50,626 nucleotides of DNA from Pelagophyceae sp. CCMP2097 (Eukaryota > Sar > Pelagophyceae). A program made the position numbers and the translations under genes. Of the stretch, positions 42,801 through 50,626 are shown one piece after another (the stretch's first letter is position 1; every line of letters begins with the position of its first letter). The notes below the pieces were generated by a model that was given only the letters and a program-made list of their open reading frames with translations, had not been told where the DNA came from and made no database searches. The DNA lies in NCBI GenBank assembly GCA_026770575.1, contig MU657260.1, positions 42,537-93,162 on the forward strand, in the 5' to 3' direction.

Positions 42801-43021
42801 TGACTCTCGTTATCATCAAACCCGACGGTGTCAAACCCGACGGCGGCGGCGACGGCGGCCAGCTGCGCAGCGGAGATGCCACCGCCGGCGGCGGCGGCGA
42901 CCATGTGGGCCGGGAACGGCGCCATGGCCGCCGGCGGGGGCTCCGGCGCGTGGCCTTCAGAGGGGCCTTCCGAGGACTCCTGCAACGCTGCGATGTTCCC
43001 GAGGCCGAGCTGGCCGAGGAG
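39824..43021 (-). CDS. SAM domain, U-box and cold-shock domain fusion protein
   Basis: Minus-strand exons 43021-42238, 42194-40784, 40736-40439, 40368-40062 and 39927-39824; phases agree. Upstream, a segment ending at 43141 (QASLIADILK) probably joins 43021 through a 119-bp intron, so the true start is uncertain. The large N-terminal part (about 700 residues) is helical and acidic with a lysine-rich coiled coil (41.0-41.4 kb) and no domain I know. Then come a SAM domain split by an intron (VDGLLAELGLHFLAPA, FLEHEIDRDALKLLTVDDYA), a U-box (HFVCPISFDLMRDPVVAADG, YEKQCIEEWL, SPLTNLPL/AHKDLRPNHALK) and a cold-shock fold (GRIRVWKYQYGFIIPGDGG, DIFFHDKS, FVPGDRVVYQM). Expected: an E3 ubiquitin ligase that also binds nucleic acid. 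The intron at 40369-40438 appears to be GC..AG (GCGAGT). Confidence 0.82.
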
Positions 43022-43298
43022 CTAAGCCAGTTTGCGACGAGCGGAGCCCGACGGCGCAAGAGGAGCTCTCCCGTCGACCGCACACGACCGTGCGACTCTG
43101 CGAGGCGAAGCACTCCGCGCAATTGCAAGTGCGGCCGCACTTTCAAAATATCGGCGATAAGCGATGCTTGTTCCGAGGAGCATGCTTGGAATGTCTTGCG
43201 CGCGTCGGCGATGGACCTTGGCACCAGCCGCGAGGCCCCTCGAGCGAGGGCACAATCGAGTTGGATTAAACAGGCGCGAGAACAGGCGCAGAAGATGG

Positions 43299-44960
43299 TC
43301 AGGGCTTGGGTGTTGCCCGCCTCTTTTTCGCGCTCTTGTCCGCTGGCCGCTTCGGCGGGCAGGGCCTGCGGAGAAACGCGGCGCACTGGCCCGCGACGGC
43401 CGCGCGCGTGCCCTCGTGCCCGCTCCGCGGCCGCAGGAGCGCCTGCGCGGCGCGATCGTCGTCGTGCCGCGGGCGCCCCCGCGCAAGTATGGCTCACCGA
43501 GTTGAGTGCCTGCGCGTGCTCGAGCATCGACGCTGGCCTAGACGCCTTGTCCACGAGGAGGTCGTCTTCGAGGGCTCGTACCATCGGCAGCCGGCGACTT
43601 GGCGGATTCGGTGCGAGATCTCCTCGCGTTTCCGGAGGCGCAGCGCCACCTTGGCCGGGTCGGAGACCGAGCCGTGGCCGCCGACCTGCGACGGCACTCG
43701 CCTTCGCGTAGAAATGCCACGATCGGAGCCTCTGCTCACGGCTCGTCGTTCTCCCGGTGACAGTCCAGGTTTGCCGACCCCGACGCTGCATTCGAACGCC
43801 GCGCTTAAACGTCGTACCGTGCACGCCCACGGTCCATCCAAACTCGGCCGCCGCGCGCAACGAGAGGTGAATGTCTAACCCGATGCCCGGCTCGCCGGGC
43901 CTAGGCGAGAGTTGGACCGTCCTCGAGGTGGCGCCGCGCACAGTTCGAGCGGCGCACGCTCCACCAAAGTGGTCCTCACAGCGTGAGCGTCTCGTCGAAG
44001 CCGCCGATTTTCTCCCAGGCGTCTTTTCGGACGCAGAGCGGGGCGAGCCAGGCTTCCGTGGCGAACATGAAGGGGACTCCACTTTGAGTCTCGTAAGGAA
44101 TCGGTCGCGCCTTTTTTGTATTCTTCATCGCCGCCTAGCGCGACGGGCAATCGGCAAGAGACGAGGACCGCGCCGCGGCGGCGATAAGGCCTTTGCAGGC
44201 TGCAGAGGCGCGTCGCAGGCTGACGCCTCGCGGCATAGACTGACCGGATGATCAACGTCCTGCTCGCCGATTTCGACCTGGCAGACTTCGGCGGCGAGGC
44301 CCGAGATGACGGCGAGGCGCTGGAAGCGATGGTCTCGGAAGAGCTGCGAGACTTCTGCAGCCCAGCCGGGCGAGTCCGGGACGTCGTCGTCCTGCAAGAA
44401 GCAGAGGATGCTCGCCTGCGCGACCTTGGCCGCACCGTTGTACCTAGAGTTCCGACGGGGATCTTGCGTGGCCCAGCTCTAGAGGTTTCGCAGGGGTCCT
44501 GAGCTGCGTTGCCCGAGTCTGTAAAGCTCACGCGCGGATTTCGTGGACGTCGTTCGACTGCATGATCCGGTCCTTCCCACGCAGCACGCTTTTCCAAGCT
44601 TCGAGCGACCCGTCGGTCGACCCGTCCTCCGCGACGACCTGTTTCGGGCGGCTTCGACTTGGGCGGCGTGGACCGACTGCCGCTCGCGCGACGGGACGCA
44701 CGACCGTCGTGATGCCCGGCTCGTTGTGCAGATGCCTCGCAATCGGTTCGACGTTGGACTTGTGGTTGAAGCCTAGACGCATCGTGGCGTCCGGCTGCAC
44801 GACCTCGAGAGAGACGCTGCTGGGTCGCACTCAAGACGATCGCAGCGACGGTGCCGTCAATTTCAGGCAGCGCCGTGGTGTTCGAATAGAACGGACCGGG
44901 GAGCACCGCCGCCGCCGCAGAGCAGAGCACCAAGCCGAGCGCGCGGCGCCGACGCCGCAT
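43299..44960 (-). CDS. Family-2-like glycosyltransferase (second copy) with signal sequence
   Basis: Minus-strand exons 44960-44831, 44772-44702, 44638-44532, 44443-44245, 44089-43980, 43900-43798, 43685 to about 43600, about 43600-43498 and 43442-43299. Residues 1-25 (basic, then ALGLVLCSAAAAVLPGPF) form a signal peptide or signal anchor, placing the enzyme in the ER/Golgi lumen. GT-A marks are VAAIVLSFNH, VVVAEDGSTDGSLEAW, ILCFLQDDDVPDSPGW (the DXD site), PLCVRKDAWEKIGGFDE and GIGLDIHLSLRAAAEFG. The tail is Lys/Arg-rich (PKRPADKSAKKRRATPKP). Between 43685 and 43498 the frame changes without a splice I can place, so that exon may be misjoined or carry an indel. Substrate unknown. It differs from the first copy in having the DDD motif. 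Confidence 0.72.
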
Positions 44961-45052
44961 CCAAACTGCGGGTTTCTCCTCGCCGAAAACACGAATTTGA
45001 ACGACGGAAAACCCGCCGATATCTGTTTCTTGGCCTTTTTCAAAGGCGAACG

Positions 45053-46737
45053 ATGCTCGTCCTCGCGGCGCTGTGCGCGTGCGCGTCGGCGCTCGTCGCC
45101 GCGCCGAGGCGGCGCGGCGGCGTGGCCATGAGCAGCGGCGCCATCCGCGCCGCGGGGCTGCGGCCGGCCGTAGCGGAACCCAAGGTGCGTTAGCTTGAAG
45201 CAAAGCCACTCCTGGATCACTGCGAGCCGCGGCCCCCGTGGACCGCCTGTACGGGCCCCGGGAGGAAGACCGAGCCTCTGGGGCGCGACGCATAGATATT
45301 GCGCAACGGAGCACTCATGGGGTCGAAAGAGGCTTGGCGGAGGGGTCGCCTTGTCACTTGTACAAGCGTCGTCCGTCGCTGCCGCGGTGCCGACTGCGGC
45401 TCTAGGCGCCTCTCGCGCCTTTGAAGTCCGCGCCTGTCACGATCAAGGTCATTGGCGTCGGGGGCGGCGGGGGGAACGCGGTGAACAGGATGCTCGAAGA
45501 GATTTCCGTTGACCTGGTCGACTTCTGGGCGCTGTGCGTCAGCCGAGACCCTCAAAGGGGCAGCGGTTGTCTCAAGGCCTGCGCGGGGCGGATGATGCAG
45601 CCCCGTGTAGGAACACGGACGCCCAAGCGCTGCAGAGTTCAAAGGCACCAAACAGAATGAACATCGGCCGCGAGGTGACGCGCGGCCTCGGCGCGGGCGG
45701 CAAGCCCGAAATAGGCCGCAAGGCCGCCGAGGAGTGAAGGGCCGCGTCGGAAGCGCGGTGACATTGAGAGACATGGATCGCGGCATCTTTGGCGATTGAA
45801 ATGAGCCGGCATTCTTGGGGTGGTTCCGTTTCGCCTTTCACCTTTTCGACTAGGTCGCGGTTGGAGATTGGCGAAGCGTGTGCCGGGGCGGACATGGTCT
45901 TCGTCACCGCGGGCATGGGCGGCGGCACCGGGTCTGGCGCGGCGCCCGTGGTGGCAGCGATTGCAAAGGAGATGGGCGCTTTGACCGTGGGTGTCGTGAC
46001 GCGGCCCTTCGCGTTCGAAGGACGGCGGCGCGACCAGCAGGCGCTCGTGAGTGACGGTGTGCGAGAGGATGGACGGCGTGCCAGAGAAGCCAGAAGTGTT
46101 GCACCGCCGTCGGGCACGTCACAAGGCCCAAACTTAGGCGGCCATCGAGGAGCTTCGGGGCGCCGTCGACACTTTGATCGTGGTCTCCAACGACCGTTTG
46201 CTCGAGGTCATCCCGAAGGATACGCCGGTGTCGATGGCCTTTAAGATTGCAGACGACATCCTCCGACAAGGCGTCACGGGAATCGCAGACTTGATCGTCA
46301 AACCCGGACTCATCAACGTCGACTTCGCAGACGTCCGGTCCGCCATGACCAACTCCGGCACCGCGTTGATGGGCGTCGGCGAGGCCAAGGGCAAGGTAAA
46401 GCCTTTGGCGAGGGGCGTCTGGAGCCTTTGAGTACCACCTTCCTAGGGCGGCGTGCTTCTGGCGGCGCAAAAGGCGATTGCGTGCCCGCTGATCGACGCG
46501 CCGACTCGACGAGCGACGAGCGTGGTCTTTAACATTGTGGGAGGCCTTGGGCTCACTCTTGCGGAGATCGCCGAGGCGGCACAGGAGATCGAAAAAAACT
46601 TCCATCCAGACGCCGCAATCTTCATGGGCGCCCGAATCGACGAAAGCATGGGCACGAACATCTCCGTCACCGTCCTCGCCACGGGCTTTGAAGTCACGTT
46701 GGCCGATACGCTCCAGGATAGAACCGACAAAAAGTAA
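45053..46737 (+). CDS. ftsZ: FtsZ, plastid-type division protein
   Basis: Exons 45053-45184, 45406-45533, 45611-45733, 45854-46046, 46138-46395 and 46447-46737, 374 aa, in phase. The GTP-binding signature is [45 protein letters not shown] and the tubulin motif [14 protein letters not shown]. The T7-loop region ends [20 protein letters not shown]. The first 44 residues begin with a hydrophobic signal ([18 protein letters not shown]) and continue basic and Ser/Ala-rich, a bipartite signal-plus-transit presequence like that used for secondary plastids. It most likely forms the stromal Z-ring. Mitochondrial FtsZ is the alternative, but the secretory-type leader argues against it. Exon 2 could also start at 45427 in frame. 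Confidence 0.92.
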
Positions 46738-46779
46738 AGTCCCCTGTCGTGCGTATGACCCGGGGGACCCCACCGCCTA

Positions 46780-47844
46780 TGTAGCGCCCGACGACGATAA
46801 AACAGGCCGCCGGCGCCCGAGCGCAAGCCCGACCCGCCTCGCAACGCCGCGCCGCCCGACGACGAAGCGAAGCGGAGTTTCTTCCGCAGGTTGTTCTGAT
46901 GATCCACGGCGGCTGTTTGAACCAGACAGACTTTTTTATACAACCCCGAGGCGCGGCGCGCAAAACCCGACGCGGTGAACTGCTCCTTGTGGACCCCTTT
47001 GGCGGCGTACTCGGCGAGCAGCGCCTCGACCGTTCTGGCCGCCGCCGCGGCGCCGGTGTGGCCCTTGGCCCGGCGCGCTTGAAGAGGCGCAGCGCCTCGT
47101 GGTTCCTGCGGCACGCCGTGGCGCTTTGCATGACTCACGCCGAGGTTATAGAGCGCGTCCAGGTGACCCTGCGCCGCGCCGAGGCGCCACCACCGCACGG
47201 CTTCGTCGTGCAACTGGGCCACGCCCTTGCCCTCGCGGAACATCGCAGCGAGGTTGTACTGAGCGAGAGGATATCCTTGCTCGGCTGCGCGTCGGTACCA
47301 GAGCGCGGCGGTCTTGTAGTCGATCGCGACGCCGCCCTTGCTCGTAACAAAGTCCAAATTTGTCCTGAGCCGGTGCGCGCCCTTGCGCCGCAGCGCGCTC
47401 GGAAATCTGGAACGCCCGCTTCGAGCTGTGTGAGGCCGTGGTGACCACAGAGGTACCCGCGGCCGAGCAAAACGTCTTGCAGCAGCACTCGTAGAATGAT
47501 TGTCTTTCAGGTTCGATCGGCAGCACGTCCAGGCAGATGGCGCACCTGCCTTGCCAGTCCGGCGCGTCGCCGTGCGCCGCACTGATCTTGGACTCTGCCG
47601 TCGACAGCCGCGGCGCCGCGCGCGTTCGCGGCTCCTCGTCCGTCTCGTTCAGGTTGAGGCGGTGCGCGGCGACGAGGCCCGGGAACGCCGCCTTATGCCC
47701 TTCTTTCCAGTCCAAGAGCTGGCACGCCTTGGAGCAGTAGTGCCGCGATTCGCACTTGGTGCAGTGCTTGCACGGCTCGGCGTAGACGCAGCAGGACTTT
47801 CTCGATGCGGCGGCGGGCACCGCGGGGGGCCTCGAGTCGCCCAT
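46780..47844 (-). pseudogene. Broken MYND-RING-Sel1 gene (second copy)
   Basis: The minus strand opens at 47844 with MGDSRPPAVPAAASRKS and a MYND finger (KHCTKCESRHYCSKAC, QLLDWKEGHK); one zinc Cys is Tyr (CCVY). A RING start follows (GRCAICLDVLPIE, YECCCKTFC), but the second RING half is absent and Sel1 helices begin at once (GRAPAQDKFGLCYEQG). The frame is lost near 47335 and resumes as VAIDYKTAALWYRRAAEQGY, YNLAAMFREGKGVAQ. Near 47060-47100 two opposed shifts occur within about 40 nt, around an NHEALRLFKRA segment readable only in another frame. Decayed paralogue of the 31-32 kb copy; long-read indel errors are the alternative. The 3' limit is not defined. Confidence 0.65.
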
Positions 47845-48036
47845 GCCGCGTCGAATCGCCGGCCGTACAGCGCCGTCCTTTTGTTTTTTAACTCGCTAAA
47901 ACAACATTTACGAAAGCTAGATCGAAACCCCGGGCGCGGGCCGGGACGACAGGCGGCGGGCGCCCAGGCTCGCGCGGTCCCTTGAGGTTCCGTGTCTCCA
48001 GAGGGCCGCGGTGTGCTCGTCGCCTCGCCGTTTCCG

Positions 48037-49520
48037 ATGATGCTCTCGCCGTGGCTGGCGCTCCCCGTGGGCTACTCGTTTGCACAAGGCGGCTTCCGTT
48101 GGCTCGGGTGGGAGCTGCGGTCTCCCGAGGAGCGCCGCATCTGGGCGAAGCGCACGGCCAAGCGCCTCGCCGTGCGTCGGCGCCATTCCATCTCGTCGTC
48201 GACTCTTGATAGGCGGCGTTGCTCGCCGGCTCGCTCGTCGGCGGCGTCGAGCGGCCGCAGCTCCGCCGCGCGCTCGGCTGCGCACTCGCCATCGCCGCCT
48301 GCACCGATACGTACGCGCACAACGTCGCGGGCAACGTGCGTTGTGCGATGCTCGCAAAAGCGGGCCGACGCGAGAGGATGTCCCACTTTAGGAGCCAGAC
48401 GTCTCCGGCGCGGCCAGCGTCGGGAGCGTCCTCGTCACGGGCGCCACGTCGGGCGTCGGCCGCGCGGCGGCGGTGGCCCTTGTCCGCCTCGGGTGTGACG
48501 TGATTGTGACGGCGAGGTCCGCTGAAGCCGCGGCGCGTACGGCCGCCGAAATCACAAAAGAAGCGGGCCCAGCCGAGGGCCGCGCGCTCTTCGTCGACGG
48601 CGCCGGCCTCGAGCTTGCCGACCAGGCCTCGGTGCGCTTATACGCCCGCGCTCTATCAGACCGCCTCGGCCGTGGGGGCTGGCGGCCTTTATCGGTGCTG
48701 GTCCTCAACGCGGGCGTCATGCTCCCCGCGCTCCAGCGCACGCCCGACGGCGCCGAGATGACGCTGGCCTGCAACCACCTCGGCCACCACACTCTGGCGC
48801 TGCTTTTGATGCCGGACCTCGAGAAGGCGTCGAAGCGTGGCTACCAAGCGCGAATCGTCGTCGTGTCTTCGGCGCTGCACGCGTGAGTCTTTTCATTGGA
48901 AGGCGCCTCTCACCTTTGGATTAGGCAAGCGGCGCGGCAGAGCCTCGAGGACCTCGACGACTTTTCTGCCGTGAGGTGGCCCTTTTCGCTCTTCGAGGCG
49001 TACTCTCGATCCAAGCTCGTCAACGTGGTCTGGGCCGAGGAACTCCAGCGCCGGCTCCAGGCGGAGAAGAGTGCGTCGCCCTTTTGTCCAAAAGTCCTCG
49101 CACCGCGCCTGCAGGCTCGGTGACGTGCGTCTCGCTGCACCCGGGCATCGTGCTCACGGGCGTCACGTGAGTGGTCCTGACGAATACGCCTTGGCGTGCA
49201 CGGAGCCCTTCCTGCCGACGACAGTTCGCAGGCGGTCGCTGCCGTGGTTTGTAAGAGCGGCGCACTTGGCGGCGCTTCCGATCATGTGCCTTTTGCAGAA
49301 GTCGCCGCAGTTCGGCGCGCGGACGACGGTGCACGCCGCGCTGGCGGCGGACGTGCGAAGACGCCTTGAGAGCGGCCTCTCGCTCTACCTCGCAGACTGC
49401 CGTTTCGTGACTCCGGCGACGGAAGCGTTGGACGCGCGCCTCCGCTTAAATCTCGGCACGAACATCTTCCTCGCCTCGGAGGACTACGCGCGCGCCTCGG
49501 AGGCTCCAGAGACCGCCTAG
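48037..49520 (+). CDS. Membrane-associated short-chain dehydrogenase/reductase
   Basis: Exons 48037-48171, 48213-48335, 48392-48882, 48925-49070, 49115-49166 and 49232-49520, 411 aa, all phases consistent. The N-terminal ~85 residues have two hydrophobic stretches (MMLSPWLALPVGYSF; AALLAGSLVGGVERPQ, ALGCALAIAACTD), probably a membrane anchor. The Rossmann core has VLVTGATSGVGRAAAVAL (TGxxxGxG), LVLNAGVMLP, the catalytic Ser in VVVSSALHA and the YxxxK motif in YSRSK. SLHPGIVLTGVT is the usual loop after the active site. The layout resembles retinol dehydrogenase and WWOX-type SDRs; substrate unknown. The leader could also be a bipartite plastid signal. Confidence 0.87.
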
Positions 49521-49829
49521 GCGTAACGCATCCTTTTTGCACTGATCCGCAGCGCGCGAGGCAAGTGAGAACTGGTGCGAGAACTGTTCCAAACTCCGAG
49601 CTATTTTGGACTCTGATCCGCGGCCACGGGGCGGATGACCAAAGCGCCCAACGGGCTTGGCGACTACTGAGGAATTACTTCCGAGCAAGTGTGTACTGCA
49701 GTAGTCGGAATTCCTCCCGAGGCCCAAGGTCGAAATCCTGCGCCTCAAACGGGTAGAAAGGAACAAGCTGTGATCGATGCCAGCGCGCTGCGGCGATGGG
49801 CAGGACGCGAGTCGGCATCCACAACATTA
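49521..49829. other. Convergent 3' region
   Basis: This 309-bp stretch between the SDR and WD40 stops has no coding frame I can support. Confidence 0.5.
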
Positions 49830-50597
49830 TCATATGTTCGCCGTCGCGACGCGCAGGCCGTCGGGCGAGAACGCGCAGCTGTTGATCCAGTAAGCGTCGA
49901 GGACAGAGTGGGAGTTCCCCTCGAGCGTGGTCCGCGGCGCGCCCGTATCGGCGTCCCAGAGCCGCACTGTCCCGTCGCTGTCCGCCGTCGCGACGCGTGT
50001 GCCGTCGGGAGAAAACGCGCAGCTGATGACTATGCTGACGTGTCCCACGAATGTCGTCTGCAGCGCGCCCGTCTCAGCGTCCCATAGCCGCGACATACAG
50101 TCGTAGCTCGCCGTCACGACGCGCTCGCCGTTGGGCGAGAACGCGCAGCTCATGACGGGACCGGTGTGCCCTATGAGCGTCGTCTGCAGCGCGCCCGTCT
50201 CGGCTTCCCAGACCCGCGCCGTCCCGTCGTCGCGCGCCGTCACGATGCGCTCGCCGTCGGGCGAGAACGCGCAGCTCGTGGCCGCGCCGGTGTGCCCCTC
50301 GAGCGTCAGGAGCAGCGCGCCCGTCTTGGCGTCCCAGATCAGCACCGTCTCGTCGCCGCTCCCCGTTACGAGGCGCGTGCCGTCGGGCGAGAACGCGCAG
50401 CAGTTGACGTCGCTGGTGTGCCCCCTGAAGATGGGCGTGAGCAGGTCGCGCTGCTCAAACACGCGGAGCGCGAGCGCAACGCCGCCGGTGCGCGCTCGGG
50501 CGCGCCGCGAGGCCCTCGTGACGACCCGCATGCCGAATCCGCCGGCCCGCAACGCCATGCGCACCTTGACGGGTCGTCGGCGCAGCAGCGACGCCAT
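49830..50597 (-). CDS. WD40-repeat protein with near-identical blades
   Basis: A single exon encodes 255 aa. After a basic leader (MASLLRRRPVKVRMALRAG), five WD40 units of about 42 residues follow, each with a GH near the start, a CAFSPDG or CAFSPNG strand, and usually a WD or WE dipeptide followed by TGA. The fifth unit stops within the blade (LRVATANI), so the product has four full blades plus part of a fifth, too few for a closed seven-bladed propeller alone. Blades are unusually alike, which suggests recent internal duplication or gene conversion. It may be a truncated member of a family, or a downstream exon may have been missed. Likely a scaffold; no partner domain visible. Confidence 0.78.
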   Translation of the reverse strand: MASLLRRRPVKVRMALRAGGFGMRVVTRASRRARARTGGVALALRVFEQRDLLTPIFRGHTSDVNCCAFSPDGTRLVTGSGDETVLIWDAKTGALLLTLEGHTGAATSCAFSPDGERIVTARDDGTARVWEAETGALQTTLIGHTGPVMSCAFSPNGERVVTASYDCMSRLWDAETGALQTTFVGHVSIVISCAFSPDGTRVATADSDGTVRLWDADTGAPRTTLEGNSHSVLDAYWINSCAFSPDGLRVATANI

Positions 50598-50626
50598 TCC
50601 GGGAGAACAAAGACAGACAAGTCTAC

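Noticed and set aside
43875..45314. 479-residue minus-strand open frame
   Set aside because: It reads through introns of the second glycosyltransferase and into FtsZ exon 1; the spliced model has motif support instead.

Overview
The window is nuclear DNA from a very GC-rich, gene-dense, intron-containing eukaryote. Spliceosomal and chromatin genes (NOP58, an SWR1-type remodeller, a DOT1-like methyltransferase), RFC3, a Mediator-like subunit and ubiquitin-system genes rule out a prokaryote. An FtsZ gene whose product starts with a secretory signal peptide points to an alga with a complex (secondary) plastid, and an ARL6/BBS3-like GTPase points to a lineage with cilia. High GC, 38-150 bp introns and donors that usually read GTGCG or GTGAG fit a marine stramenopile microalga such as a pelagophyte. 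That placement is an inference, not something the sequence proves. I rebuilt gene models by joining open frames at GT..AG (twice apparently GC..AG) boundaries that keep the reading frame and restore known family motifs; exon limits are given in each entry.

Layout. 0.2-5.3 kb: a secreted tandem ABM protein (+), NOP58 (-), a USP deubiquitinase (+). 5.3-6.5 kb: the longest gene-free stretch. 6.5-11.4 kb: Tudor/DOT1-like methyltransferase (+), GlcG/HbpS-like protein (-), cytochrome bc1 hinge protein (+), p47-type SEP-UBX cofactor (-). 11.7-23.9 kb: C1-VPS9 Rab GEF (+), EF-hand/coiled-coil protein (+), family-2 glycosyltransferase (-), EF-hand protein (+), 2OG-Fe(II) oxygenase (-), C78 (ZUFSP-like) protease with UIM-like repeats (+), thioredoxin-like protein (-), RVxF-like repeat protein (+). 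23.9-29.8 kb: an SWR1-type ATPase carrying WW, F-box-like and beta-helix modules (-). 30.0-38.4 kb: ARL6 (+), a broken MYND-RING-Sel1 gene (-), MED20-like (+), DUF4476-like (-), lipocalin/FABP-like (+), FKBP (-), RFC3 (+). 38.7-50.6 kb: unknown protein (-), SAM-U-box-cold-shock protein (-), second family-2 glycosyltransferase (-), plastid-type FtsZ (+), second broken MYND-RING-Sel1 gene (-), short-chain dehydrogenase (+), WD40 protein (-).

Neighbouring genes nearly always lie on opposite strands, so most share short divergent promoter regions (about 55-330 bp) or convergent 3' ends. There are no operons. Most products are unrelated housekeeping proteins. The ubiquitin/p97 axis recurs: USP, p47, ZUFSP-like protease and a U-box ligase. 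The most unusual items are two domain fusions, the SWR1 remodeller with WW/F-box/beta-helix and the SAM-U-box-cold-shock protein, together with repeated short tandem duplications inside introns and across splice sites. I saw no tRNA, rRNA, CRISPR array or intact transposon.
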